A DNA stretch of 13,891 bases, from NCBI GenBank assembly GCA_945901195.1, contig CAMDKB010000067.1, positions 1-13,891 of the forward strand, given 5' to 3'. Origin of the DNA: Rhizobium sp. Q54 (GTDB taxonomy: Bacteria; Pseudomonadota; Alphaproteobacteria; Rhizobiales; Beijerinckiaceae). A program made the translations under genes and the position numbers. Shown one piece after another: positions 6,984-13,850 of this stretch. Below the pieces are notes generated by a model. That model saw nothing but the letters and a program-made list of their open reading frames with translations. It had not been told where the DNA came from and ran no database searches. The number at the start of each line of letters is the position of its first letter. Position 1 is the stretch's first letter.

Positions 6984-6990
6984 ACCTCCT
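6984..6990 (-). promoter_or_regulatory. Consensus ribosome-binding site of the RiPP precursor
   Basis: AGGAGGT, fully complementary to the 16S rRNA 3' end, ends four bases before the precursor ATG at 6979. It is the strongest Shine-Dalgarno site in the window. It decides for this start over the Met just before the twin arginines at 6910, which has only an ACAGGT abutting the ATG. It suggests high precursor translation. Confidence 0.8.
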
Positions 6991-7108
6991 GATATATTAT
7001 CAGATAGATCCAAGGTCCGAAGCGTCGCGAAAAAACTTATCAGCCAGGCCCGCCTCGCCACAGCAGATGTTCTCCCGAGATCGCAGAGCATGGCTCGACG
7101 ATGCCGAA

Positions 7109-7136
7109 AGGATACATGAAATTGACTTGCCGTCAA
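7109..7136 (-). promoter_or_regulatory. Candidate sigma-70-type promoter of the RiPP operon
   Basis: On the minus strand TTGACG (7136-7131), a 16-base spacer and TATCCT (7114-7109) form a plausible -35/-10 pair. The predicted start is near 7102, giving an untranslated leader of about 120 bases. A perfect dyad TTGAC-TTGCC-GTCAA (7122-7136) overlaps the -35 box and could be an operator. The promoter is predicted by eye only. Confidence 0.35.
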
Positions 7137-7223
7137 ACATCTATTGAGCGAGATTGTAGCCCTGTAAGCCTAAGTATATCAGAGAAATGCCTTAATTTTT
7201 TTCACACGTTTAACACAGTCTTT

Positions 7224-7252
7224 CTGACCCCCCGGCCTTGCCTGGCTACAAT
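7224..7252 (+). promoter_or_regulatory. Candidate promoter of the HbpS/GlcG-like gene
   Basis: CTGACC (7224-7229), a 17-base spacer and TACAAT (7247-7252) form a reasonable -35/-10 pair, with four and five matches of six to the consensus. The predicted leader is about 155 bases long. It contains two small inverted repeats, at 7295-7311 and 7383-7396. Confidence 0.35.
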
Positions 7253-7414
7253 TCGCGAAAAGCGGGAACCATTTTATTTGCGTTTACACGGATATCGGCC
7301 CGTGAGGCCGAAATGGACCGCCCGGTTTTCCTGCAACGCAAAATAGACAAGCGCACTGCCGCATGGGAGAAGTCCGGTGCATCGTTAGCGTTAACGAACC
7401 AAAAGGAGTCTCAC

Positions 7415-7846
7415 ATGACCGAACTCACATTAGCTGCAGCCCAGACCATCGTCGCCACCGCCCTTAAACATGCCCGGGACAATAAATATAATAATATTGC
7501 CATCGTGGTGCTGGACGGCCGCGGTTCGCTGAAGGCCGGCGCGTCGGAAGACGGGACAAGCCTGATGCGCTGGAAAGTGGCGTTCGGCAAGGCCTGGGGC
7601 GCCGTTGCATGGGGTGCAGGTTCGAAGCGCATCGAGAAAATCGCCATTGAAAGACCCCATTTTATGGCCGCTGCAGCGCATCTGGCCGATGGCGGCATTC
7701 TTCCAGTTGGCGGTGGTGTGCTGATCCGCGACAATGAAAAGAAGATTATCGGCGCCGTTGGAATTTCTGGCGACACGTCGGACAATGACGAAGCCGCGGG
7801 CATTGCGGGTATAATTGCAGCTGGCCATACAGCTGACGGGGGCTGA
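7415..7846 (+). CDS. HbpS/GlcG (DUF336) family protein
   Basis: A 143-residue protein with the full GlcG/HbpS fold pattern: LTLAAAQTIVATALKHA at the N-terminus, IAIVVLDGRG (28-37), LPVGGGVLIRD (96-106) and IIGAVGISGDTSDNDE (111-126). Members bind small ligands such as haem or cobalamin-like cofactors, or are accessory proteins near oxidases. Residues usual in haem-binding HbpS are not clearly assigned here. There is no signal peptide. The frame is open from 7238, but the ATG at 7415 is chosen because AAGGAG lies seven bases upstream and the family match begins at once. It is divergent from the RiPP operon, and a functional link is possible but unproven. No terminator is visible after it. Confidence 0.85.
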   Translation: MTELTLAAAQTIVATALKHARDNKYNNIAIVVLDGRGSLKAGASEDGTSLMRWKVAFGKAWGAVAWGAGSKRIEKIAIERPHFMAAAAHLADGGILPVGGGVLIRDNEKKIIGAVGISGDTSDNDEAAGIAGIIAAGHTADGG

Positions 7847-7934
7847 TCAGGAGCGCAACCGCCTTTCGCACTTGCGAGCGTCATATTCTTGTCCCGATTC
7901 GTGTTTATCAAAACCACAGGTGGTCGCGCAGAAC

Positions 7935-7957
7935 CTGTTCAGTGAATAACTGAACAG
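7935..7957. promoter_or_regulatory. Perfect 23-bp dyad, operator-like
   Basis: CTGTTCAG (7935-7942) and CTGAACAG (7950-7957) are exact inverted repeats around the 7-base centre TGAATAA. The arms do not extend further. There is no T-tract, so it is not a terminator. It ends 39 bases before the start of the interrupted gene at 7997, a sensible place for a dimeric repressor or activator. The cognate regulator is not identifiable and is not in the window. Confidence 0.5.
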
Positions 7958-7996
7958 AATGCGAGGGGGAGACGCATCACAATTTGGGAGGGCGCA

Positions 7997-8371
7997 ATGC
8001 TACGTTCTGAAATCATTCGCACGTGTTAGCATCAGGCTGTTGCCGCTGCAGCCCTTCTTTCACTGGGTTCGGAGTTTCACGCACGCGTCAGTTTGTTGGC
8101 ACGAGCTCACGAGATGAATGCGGGCGCCTATACGTCTCAACTGGTGAAACAATTCGCGGCAGAGGCAGATGACGATGCTTGGGATGCCCTTGGCAATGCG
8201 ATCTCGCATCGCGACATGCCAGTGCTTGAGGGGCTTCGCTATATTCTTGAAGCCATGATTGATGGTGAAAGCGGCCATCGTGCGGATACGGAAAAAGGAC
8301 TGCCCCGGATTCAAACCCGCAGGCTTGCGCGGAAAGCTAGACCGGTTGAAATAGGTGAATTTTTCGCCTGA
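7997..8371 (+). pseudogene. Small helical protein gene interrupted by an in-frame amber codon
   Basis: A good ribosome-binding site, GGGAGGG (7986-7992), precedes ATG 7997. The frame gives ten residues (MLRSEIIRTC), then TAG at 8027-8029. It then continues open for 113 codons to a TGA at 8369. The part after the stop reads as a real, mostly helical protein (VAAAALLSLGSEF, then HEMNAGAYTSQLVKQF, then MPVLEGLRYILEAM). This layout resembles small uncharacterised proteins of the Hyphomicrobiales. One base change would restore the frame (CAG, AAG or TGG for TAG). Internal restarts at TTG 8093 or ATG 8114 lack obvious ribosome-binding sites. It could be a recent pseudogene, a sequencing error, or an amber read-through gene. 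Confidence 0.55.
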
Positions 8372-8392
8372 CTTTTTCTATTGCCAACGGTT

Positions 8393-8896
8393 TCAGCTGG
8401 ACTTGCGCAGCCATGGCCGGGTCCCGGCAGGCGCTTCCTTGGTCAGGGCAGGCTGATAGAAGTGCGTAAAGCGTGTATAGGCCCCGGTGCGCAGGGCTTT
8501 TTCTGTCGGCGCATTGTTGATTTCGAAGGCATCGAAACCGCAGCGTTCCATCATCGCGATCTGGTCGATCAGCACTTCACCAACCGCCCTGATTTCTCCC
8601 GTGAAGCCATAGCGGGTGCGCAGCAATTGCGCCGTCGAGAAGGCGCGGCCATCATTATATTTGGGGAAGACGAGCGCGATGACACTGAATCGCGAAATGT
8701 CTTCGGCATATTCCGAAATATCGGTTCCGGGTTCGATCTTCACGCCGAGGGGCGCATTGGAACCCTCATACACGGCCCGCTCGGCCTTCCACCAGTCGAG
8801 CGGCAGGATCACGTGGCCCGCCGGCGGCGCATCTTCCCCTTCCTCGATATGCCGCCAATTGTCTTCAACAAAAGCCCCGTTCTTGAAAAAGGTCAT
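8393..8896 (-). CDS. DUF934 family protein, sulfite-reduction accessory
   Basis: A 167-residue cytoplasmic protein of the DUF934 family, recognised by VIALVFPKYNDGRAFSTAQLLRTRYGFTG (residues about 72-100), followed by the EIRAVGEVLIDQ and GFDAFEI segments. The family is found almost only beside cysI or cysH, and its biochemical role in assimilatory sulfate reduction is not settled. Its ATG lies two bases after the cysI stop, so the two are translationally coupled. In many alphaproteobacteria cysH follows; here the next gene is on the opposite strand, so the cluster ends. No terminator is seen after the stop. Confidence 0.88.
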   Translation of the reverse strand: MTFFKNGAFVEDNWRHIEEGEDAPPAGHVILPLDWWKAERAVYEGSNAPLGVKIEPGTDISEYAEDISRFSVIALVFPKYNDGRAFSTAQLLRTRYGFTGEIRAVGEVLIDQIAMMERCGFDAFEINNAPTEKALRTGAYTRFTHFYQPALTKEAPAGTRPWLRKSS

Positions 8897-8898
8897 GG

Positions 8899-10572
8899 TC
8901 AGATCGAGGCTCCGGTATCGCGTTCATAGAGCGCCTGCTTGAAAGGCTTCATGCCAAGACGGCGATAGGCTGCCAGAAAGTTTTCATCCTTGCTGGTGCG
9001 CAGCGTCATATAGGTTTCGACAATGGTCTCCACCGCATCCGTAACCTGATCGGTGGAGAAACCGGGGCCGGTGATGTCTCCGATCGAACAGGTTTCATCG
9101 CCCGAGCCACCCAGCGTGATCTGATAGGTTTCAACGCCCTTGCGCTCCAGACCGAGTATGCCGATATGGCCGACATGATGATGGCCGCAGGCGTTGATGC
9201 AGCCGGAAATCTTGATCTTGAGTTCGCCAATATCCGCACTTCGTTTCGTTTCGCCGAAGCGCTCGGAAATGCTCTGTGCGATGGGGATGGAGCGGGCTGT
9301 CGCCAGCGCGCAATAGTCCATGCCCGGGCAAGCGATGATGTCAGTGATCAAGCCGGCATTGGCCGTGGCAAGCTTCTGGCGCACAAGTTCGTCATAAACT
9401 GCAGGAATATCGTCGAGCGCCACATGTGGCAGCACAAGATTCTGCTCATGCGAGACGCGGATTTCATCCTGTGAATAGGTCTTCGCCAATTCGGCAACCG
9501 CGTCCATTTGATCGGCTGTTGCATCACCAGGTATGCCACCGATGGGCTTGAGCGAGATCGTGACGATGCCATACCCCGCGCGCTTGTGCGGAGCGACGTT
9601 GGTGGCTATGAACGCGGCAAGCTGCGGATCAGTCTGCCGGCGAGCTTCAATTTTCGCTGATTTTTCTGGCTTGTCTGCAAACGCGGGCAATGCGAAATAG
9701 GTCTGGATGCGCTCGATTTCCGCCTGTGGCAGCGAAAGGGTCTCGCTGCCCAGCGCAGCAAATTCGGCCTCCACCGCTACGCGCATTTCCTCGGGCCCCA
9801 TTTCGTGCACAAGGATCTTGATACGGGCCTTGTATTTGTTGTCGCGGCGTCCTTCCAGATTATAAACGCGCATGACGGCCTGCGTGTAGGCGAGCAAATC
9901 CTTCTTCGGCAGGAAATCGCGCAGTTTGCGTGCGATCATGGGTGTACGCCCCTGTCCGCCGCCAACATAAACCGCAAAGCCCATCTCGCCCTGCTCGTTA
10001 CGCACGATATGATAGCCGATATCGTGAACCTGAATGGCTGCGCGGTCCTTCGGCGCGCCCGTCACTGCGATCTTGAACTTGCGCGGCAGGAAGGTGAATT
10101 CGGGATGCACGGATGACCATTGCCGCAGAATTTCCGCATAGGGGCGGGGATCTTCAATTTCGTCCGCCGCCGCGCCTGCAAAATGATCGGCCGTGACATT
10201 GCGGATGCAATTTCCTGAAGTCTGGATCGCGTGCATCTCGACAGTTGCAAGATCGGCGAGAATATCCGGCGTGTCTTTCAAGGTCGGCCAATTGTACTGA
10301 ATATTCTGGCGCGTGGTGAAGTGGCCGTAGCCGCGGTCATACTTGCGCGCAACATGCGCGAGCATGTGCATCTGTTTGCCGCTGAGCGTGCCATAGGGCA
10401 CGGCCACACGCAGCATATAGGCATGCAATTGCAGATACAGCCCGTTCATCAGCCGGTGCGGTCGGAACTGCTCTTCGGTAATGTCGCCGCTCAGACGCCG
10501 GGCGACCTGATCACGGAATTGAGCGACACGCTCGGCGACAAAGCCGGCGTCGAATTCATCATATCGATACAT
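8899..10572 (-). CDS. cysI: Sulfite reductase hemoprotein (siroheme/[4Fe-4S]) subunit
   Basis: A 557-residue nitrite/sulfite reductase reducing sulfite to sulfide for cysteine synthesis. Two ferredoxin-like half-domains are present (about 45-110 and 320-390), each followed by a siroheme/cluster domain. The first-half substrate motif reads TTRQNIQYNW (86-95), then TSGNCIRNVTAD. The siroheme-bridged cluster ligands are C415 and C421 (ACPGMDYCALA) and C458 and C462 (SGCINACGHHH). The pattern C-x5-C...C-x3-C is complete. Sequence type and neighbours favour sulfite over nitrite. It overlaps the upstream DUF2849 gene by 14 bases and is followed after two bases by DUF934. No flavoprotein cysJ is in the window, so electrons probably come from ferredoxin or a reductase encoded elsewhere. 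Confidence 0.93.
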   Translation of the reverse strand: MYRYDEFDAGFVAERVAQFRDQVARRLSGDITEEQFRPHRLMNGLYLQLHAYMLRVAVPYGTLSGKQMHMLAHVARKYDRGYGHFTTRQNIQYNWPTLKDTPDILADLATVEMHAIQTSGNCIRNVTADHFAGAAADEIEDPRPYAEILRQWSSVHPEFTFLPRKFKIAVTGAPKDRAAIQVHDIGYHIVRNEQGEMGFAVYVGGGQGRTPMIARKLRDFLPKKDLLAYTQAVMRVYNLEGRRDNKYKARIKILVHEMGPEEMRVAVEAEFAALGSETLSLPQAEIERIQTYFALPAFADKPEKSAKIEARRQTDPQLAAFIATNVAPHKRAGYGIVTISLKPIGGIPGDATADQMDAVAELAKTYSQDEIRVSHEQNLVLPHVALDDIPAVYDELVRQKLATANAGLITDIIACPGMDYCALATARSIPIAQSISERFGETKRSADIGELKIKISGCINACGHHHVGHIGILGLERKGVETYQITLGGSGDETCSIGDITGPGFSTDQVTDAVETIVETYMTLRTSKDENFLAAYRRLGMKPFKQALYERDTGASI

Positions 10573-10885
10573 CGTCTTGCTCGCTCTTGATTGCGGTCGG
10601 GGCGGGCGGCGTTGAAACAGCGATGGTGGGGCCGCCAGCCACGCGAATCCTGTCGCGGTTAGTCACGGGCACAAGTCCTGCAGGACCATCCTTCATCTCG
10701 ATGGCCTCGACCTCGATCACAAGGTTGGCCACAAAATCTGCCTTGGCAGAGTCCAGCGCCGCTGCGGCCTCTTCCTTTGTTGCGCATTGGGCCGCGGACG
10801 CGATATCGCCCACCCAGATGCCAGGCGCTTTGCGGAAGACAATACGCCCATCGGTGAGGCGGTTCGCAGATATGATTTGAAGCAT
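10559..10885 (-). CDS. DUF2849 domain protein, cys operon
   Basis: A 108-residue protein starting MLQIISANRLTDGRIVF and containing GIWVGDIASAAQCATKEEAAAAL, the DUF2849 pattern. The family regularly precedes cysI in Hyphomicrobiales and is presumed to act in sulfite or siroheme handling. An in-frame GTG at 10927 would add 14 residues, but the family begins at the Met at 10885, so that start is used. Neither site has a good ribosome-binding sequence. The stop overlaps the cysI start by 14 bases, so cysI is translationally coupled. cysG, which commonly heads this operon, is absent; upstream is divergent dusA. Confidence 0.82.
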   Translation of the reverse strand: MLQIISANRLTDGRIVFRKAPGIWVGDIASAAQCATKEEAAAALDSAKADFVANLVIEVEAIEMKDGPAGLVPVTNRDRIRVAGGPTIAVSTPPAPTAIKSEQDDVSI

Positions 10886-10960
10886 GGTCGTGTCAGTAGC
10901 GCCTTTTTCGGAAGCCTCCAATATCACTCAAATAACAATTTTGGAAAGAAAATATCATAA

Positions 10961-10990
10961 ATTACAAAATTTTTATGTATTAAATATCAA
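10961..10990 (-). promoter_or_regulatory. Candidate promoter of the DUF2849-cysI-DUF934 operon
   Basis: On the minus strand TTGATA (10990-10985), an 18-base spacer and TGTAAT (10966-10961) form a near-consensus -35/-10 pair, each matching at five of six positions. The predicted start is near 10954, about 70 bases before the DUF2849 ATG. It lies in a strikingly AT-rich stretch (about 10921-10990) between the divergent genes. No regulator site could be assigned with confidence. Confidence 0.45.
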
Positions 10991-11027
10991 CCTTGCGCCT
11001 CCTGCATCAAATTGGCATGGGTTTGAG

Positions 11028-12032
11028 ATGCGCGAGAGTTCAACAGATTTCGACGCGGCGTGGCGCTTCACCATCGCTCCCATGATGGACTGGACTGACC
11101 GGCACTGCCGGTTTTTCCATCGCCTGCTCACGCGCCGAACGCGGCTCTATACGGAGATGGTGACCACGGGTGCGATCATCTATGGCCCGCGTGAACGCCT
11201 GCTCCGATTTGATGTGTTCGAACAGCCCGTAGCGGTCCAGCTCGGCGGCAGTGAGCCCGGCGCGCTGGCGCAATGCGCGCGCATTGCGGAAGACTATGGC
11301 TATGCCGAGATCAACCTGAACTGCGGCTGCCCGTCAGACCGGGTGCAGAACGGCGCGTTCGGGGCTTGCCTTATGCGCGAGCCGCAACTTGTGGCCGAAT
11401 GCGTTGCGGCGATGAAAGCGTCGGTCAGGATTCCCGTGACGGTCAAATGCCGCATCGCCGTCGATGATCAGGAGCCGCGTGAGGCCCTTTGGGCAATGGC
11501 GCAGGCCGTTGTGGCGGCAGGCGCGGATGCGCTCATGGTCCACGCGCGCAAGGCCTGGTTGCAGGGCCTTTCACCGAAGGAAAACCGCGATATTCCGCCG
11601 CTGGATTATGATCTCGTGTATGCGCTCAAGCGCGATTTTCCAGCAACGCCCATCGCCATCAACGGTGGCATCGCGACCATGGAAGAAACGCAGGCCCAGC
11701 TTACCCATATCGACGGCGTGATGATGGGCCGTGCGGCCTATAACAATCCCGGCCTGTTGCTGAATGTTGATCCCGTCCTGTTTGGCGAACCCGCGCCCTT
11801 CGCTGATCTTTATGCCGCACTGGAAGCCTATGAACCCTATATCGCCGCGCAATTGGCGCAGGGCATTCGCCTGCACGACATCACACGGCATCTTCTCGGC
11901 CTGTTCGCAGGCCAGCCCGGCGCGCGCCTGTGGCGGCGGCATCTGGCGACAGAAGCGCCCAAACGTGGCGCAGGGCTTGAGGTGCTGAGGGATGCGCTGG
12001 CCCATGTTCGCAGCGAGAGAGTGGCGGCGTGA
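11028..12032 (+). CDS. dusA: tRNA-dihydrouridine synthase A
   Basis: A 334-residue FMN-dependent enzyme reducing uridines in the tRNA D-loop. Recognised by IAPMMDWTDRHCRFFHR (16-31), the catalytic cysteine C101 in NLNCGCPSDRVQNG, K140, H172 in MVHARKAWLQGLSPKENR, the FMN-phosphate segment INGGI (211-215) and MMGRAAYNNP (232-241). Motifs and length fit the DusA subfamily rather than DusB or DusC. The frame is open upstream from 10884, but those codons are AT-rich, contain no conserved residues and overlap the divergent promoter, so ATG 11028 is chosen. No strong ribosome-binding site is visible. The gene converges on the Bug-type binding protein, with 17 bases between the stops. Confidence 0.93.
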   Translation: MRESSTDFDAAWRFTIAPMMDWTDRHCRFFHRLLTRRTRLYTEMVTTGAIIYGPRERLLRFDVFEQPVAVQLGGSEPGALAQCARIAEDYGYAEINLNCGCPSDRVQNGAFGACLMREPQLVAECVAAMKASVRIPVTVKCRIAVDDQEPREALWAMAQAVVAAGADALMVHARKAWLQGLSPKENRDIPPLDYDLVYALKRDFPATPIAINGGIATMEETQAQLTHIDGVMMGRAAYNNPGLLLNVDPVLFGEPAPFADLYAALEAYEPYIAAQLAQGIRLHDITRHLLGLFAGQPGARLWRRHLATEAPKRGAGLEVLRDALAHVRSERVAA

Positions 12033-12049
12033 TACACTGCCCGCGCCGC

Positions 12050-13018
12050 TCACTGCGGCTGGATATTCCCGGCTTCAGCGATGAGGCGCCAGCGTTCTGT
12101 ATCTTCCACAAGCTTTCTTGAGGCGCCCGCTGGCGTATCCAAAAGAGGGATCGACCCCAGCTTGCCGAAAAATTGCTTCGCATCGTCCGTTTTGGCGATG
12201 ATTGTAAAGGCGTCATTCAAGGTCGTAACAATTGCGTCTGGTGTCTTGGCCGGTGCGACAGCCATGAACCAGCCCGTAATTTCATAGTCCGGGAAACCGG
12301 ACTCGCGCATTGTAGGCACGTTTTCCGCGCCAGGCGCGCGGTAAGTTGTCGTGACAGCAAGCATCTTGAGTTGTCCGGCTGCAGCTTGCGCGACCGCAAA
12401 GGGGCCGTCAGAATACATGAAGTCTATGTCACCACTGTTCATGTCGCGGATCGCGTCAGCTGTGGCCTTGTACGGAACAGCTGTTGCATTGAGCTTGCCC
12501 TGGTAAAGAAAAAGCAAAGCGGACGCCTGGGACATAGAATTGCTGGTTCCGTAAGTCGCGTTTGATTTCTGCTGCACATAGGCTTTCAATTCCTGAACTG
12601 AATTGATCGGCGAGTCCTTTCTTACAACAGCGGTAAAGCCCAGTTCATTCAGTGGAGCAATCATGGTGTAATCGGTTATCGGATTCACCGGCATGTGCTT
12701 GTAGAGAAACTTGCCTCCCGCCATCAACGCACTCGGCCCGAACAAGAGTGTATAGCCATCAGGCTTTGCGCGCGCGACAGCTTCAGCAGCTATATTGCCG
12801 TTTGCGCCGGTTCGGTTCTGGACGAGCACCTGTTGCTTCAAAACAGTCGACAACCGGCTTGTGTAAAACCGAGCGATAATATCCGCGCCGCCCCCGGCAG
12901 GGAAGCCGACGTACATTTGTATCGGCTTGTCCGGATACACTTGTGCAAAGGCAGTGGGCCCCAGCGTTCCCGCCAACAGAAGTCCACAAGACATGCGGAT
13001 TAAGATCGAAAGAACCAT
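12050..13018 (-). CDS. Bug-type tripartite tricarboxylate transporter (TTT) periplasmic substrate-binding protein
   Basis: A 322-residue exported solute-binding protein. An N-terminal signal peptide (IRMSCGLLLAGTLGPTAFA) precedes QVYPDKPI, the usual start of the mature Bug domain. The ligand-binding segments VGFPAGGGADIIAR and VQNRTGANGNIAAEAVA are present, and KPDGYTLLFG follows as in the family. Bug proteins bind carboxylates, aromatic acids or similar small anions for TctA/TctB carriers. No tctA or tctB gene is visible, so it is an orphan in this window. The frame is open 60 codons further upstream inside the SDR gene. The ATG at 13018 is chosen because AGGGAG precedes it and the signal peptide begins there. 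It follows the SDR gene after 16 bases. Confidence 0.92.
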   Translation of the reverse strand: MVLSILIRMSCGLLLAGTLGPTAFAQVYPDKPIQMYVGFPAGGGADIIARFYTSRLSTVLKQQVLVQNRTGANGNIAAEAVARAKPDGYTLLFGPSALMAGGKFLYKHMPVNPITDYTMIAPLNELGFTAVVRKDSPINSVQELKAYVQQKSNATYGTSNSMSQASALLFLYQGKLNATAVPYKATADAIRDMNSGDIDFMYSDGPFAVAQAAAGQLKMLAVTTTYRAPGAENVPTMRESGFPDYEITGWFMAVAPAKTPDAIVTTLNDAFTIIAKTDDAKQFFGKLGSIPLLDTPAGASRKLVEDTERWRLIAEAGNIQPQ

Positions 13019-13034
13019 CTGCTTGCTCTCCCTG

Positions 13035-13850
13035 TTAACGACCCGCGACGACGGCTGCGCCACCGGCGATTCCGGACCAGGCCGCAGGCGCCCCCGCAAG
13101 CACTGCGGCTTCGTGACCGGGCCTGCCGGCATCCCACGCGCTTGCCCTGAAGCGCCTGCCGTTGATGCCGTCGCTTGCACTTGATACGAGCCAAACAATG
13201 GGTGCGCGCATTAAATCAGGTTGTACAAGTAGGGCGCGCTGTGGTTCGGGGACATTGGGCATCATGCGTGTGTTGGCCGGGCCGCCAGGAACCAGCACAT
13301 TTGCAGTGACCCCAGTTCCCTCAAGATCTCTGGCCATGATGGCGGAAAGGGCTTCAAACGCTGCCTTTGAGGGACCATAGGGCGCCATGCCCGGGCGGAT
13401 CATTGTTTCCAGACTGGTCGTCACGTTGATAATTCGTCCCCATCCGGCTTTGATCATTAAGGGCGCGACAGCGCGGCACAGACGAAAGGAAGCACGAATA
13501 TTCACAGCAAAAATACGATCCCAGTCCGTGTCAGCAACAGTCCAGAATTTCACAGGTTCGGTCATAAAGTGCGGGCTGATTGTCTCTTGCCCGATGCCGG
13601 CGCAATTGATCAGCACCTCTATGCTGCCAAAGCGGGACTGGTAGCTTTCCAATGCCATAGCAGCAGCTTCGGGATGCGTTAGATCAATCGCCAAGGTTTC
13701 TAACTTGCCGGCTCCGGGCTCAAAGGATTCGATGGTAAATGCATCGCGATCTATCGCCAGAACATTGTGCCCTGCGGCCAGCAGCGCGTCAGTCATCTCA
13801 TGTCCCAGACCACGGGCCGCGCCTGTGATCATGATGTTTCGACGTTCCAT
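13035..13850 (-). CDS. Short-chain dehydrogenase/reductase (SDR) family oxidoreductase
   Basis: A 271-residue classical SDR. The NAD(P)-binding motif is TGAARGLG (9-16), followed by NCAG (82-85), N117, the catalytic S146, and Y158 with K162 in YGPSKAAF. PGG (188-190) takes the place of the usual PG motif after the active site. It reduces or oxidises a hydroxyl or keto substrate that cannot be named. D34 after the second strand (LAID) favours NAD(H) over NADP(H). Translation starts at ATG 13850 with only weak ribosome-binding complementarity. It lies 16 bases upstream of the Bug-type binding protein and probably shares its transcript, suggesting uptake and conversion of one compound. The sequence from 13851 to the right edge holds only its leader. 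Confidence 0.9.
   Translation of the reverse strand: MERRNIMITGAARGLGHEMTDALLAAGHNVLAIDRDAFTIESFEPGAGKLETLAIDLTHPEAAAMALESYQSRFGSIEVLINCAGIGQETISPHFMTEPVKFWTVADTDWDRIFAVNIRASFRLCRAVAPLMIKAGWGRIINVTTSLETMIRPGMAPYGPSKAAFEALSAIMARDLEGTGVTANVLVPGGPANTRMMPNVPEPQRALLVQPDLMRAPIVWLVSSASDGINGRRFRASAWDAGRPGHEAAVLAGAPAAWSGIAGGAAVVAGR

Larger units (their letters stand above)
6980..7414. other. Divergent control region between RiPP operon and HbpS-like gene
   Basis: No credible gene lies in these 435 bases; the short open frames have no ribosome-binding site or family features. It is AT-richer than its neighbours, with a run of eight to nine A/T bases near 7193-7201. It holds a candidate minus-strand promoter overlapping a TTGAC/GTCAA dyad (7109-7136) and a candidate plus-strand promoter (7224-7252). 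It also holds an inverted repeat TCGGCC/GGCCGA (7295-7311) without a T-tract, and the 14-bp CGTTA/TAACG dyad at 7383-7396, just before the HbpS-like ribosome-binding site. Confidence 0.6.

Noticed and set aside
7265..7285. GGGAACC followed by CGTT, resembling an EcfG-type stress promoter
   Set aside because: The distance between GGAAC and CGTT is 11 bases, while EcfG promoters need about 16-17.
7295..7311. TCGGCC/GGCCGA inverted repeat upstream of the HbpS-like gene
   Set aside because: The arms are only 6 bp of GC-rich sequence without a T-tract or known regulator consensus. It was noted in the control region but not called as a site.
10884..11027. 48-codon N-terminal extension of dusA
   Set aside because: It is AT-rich, has no family similarity and covers the divergent promoter. 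The DusA domain begins just after ATG 11028.
12045..12059. GCCGC/GCGGC hairpin between dusA and the Bug-type gene
   Set aside because: The stem is only 5 bp and no T-tract follows on either strand, so it is not a convincing terminator.
13019..13198. 60-codon N-terminal extension of the Bug-type protein
   Set aside because: It overlaps the SDR gene in another frame and would bury the signal peptide. A ribosome-binding site and the signal peptide both point to ATG 13018.
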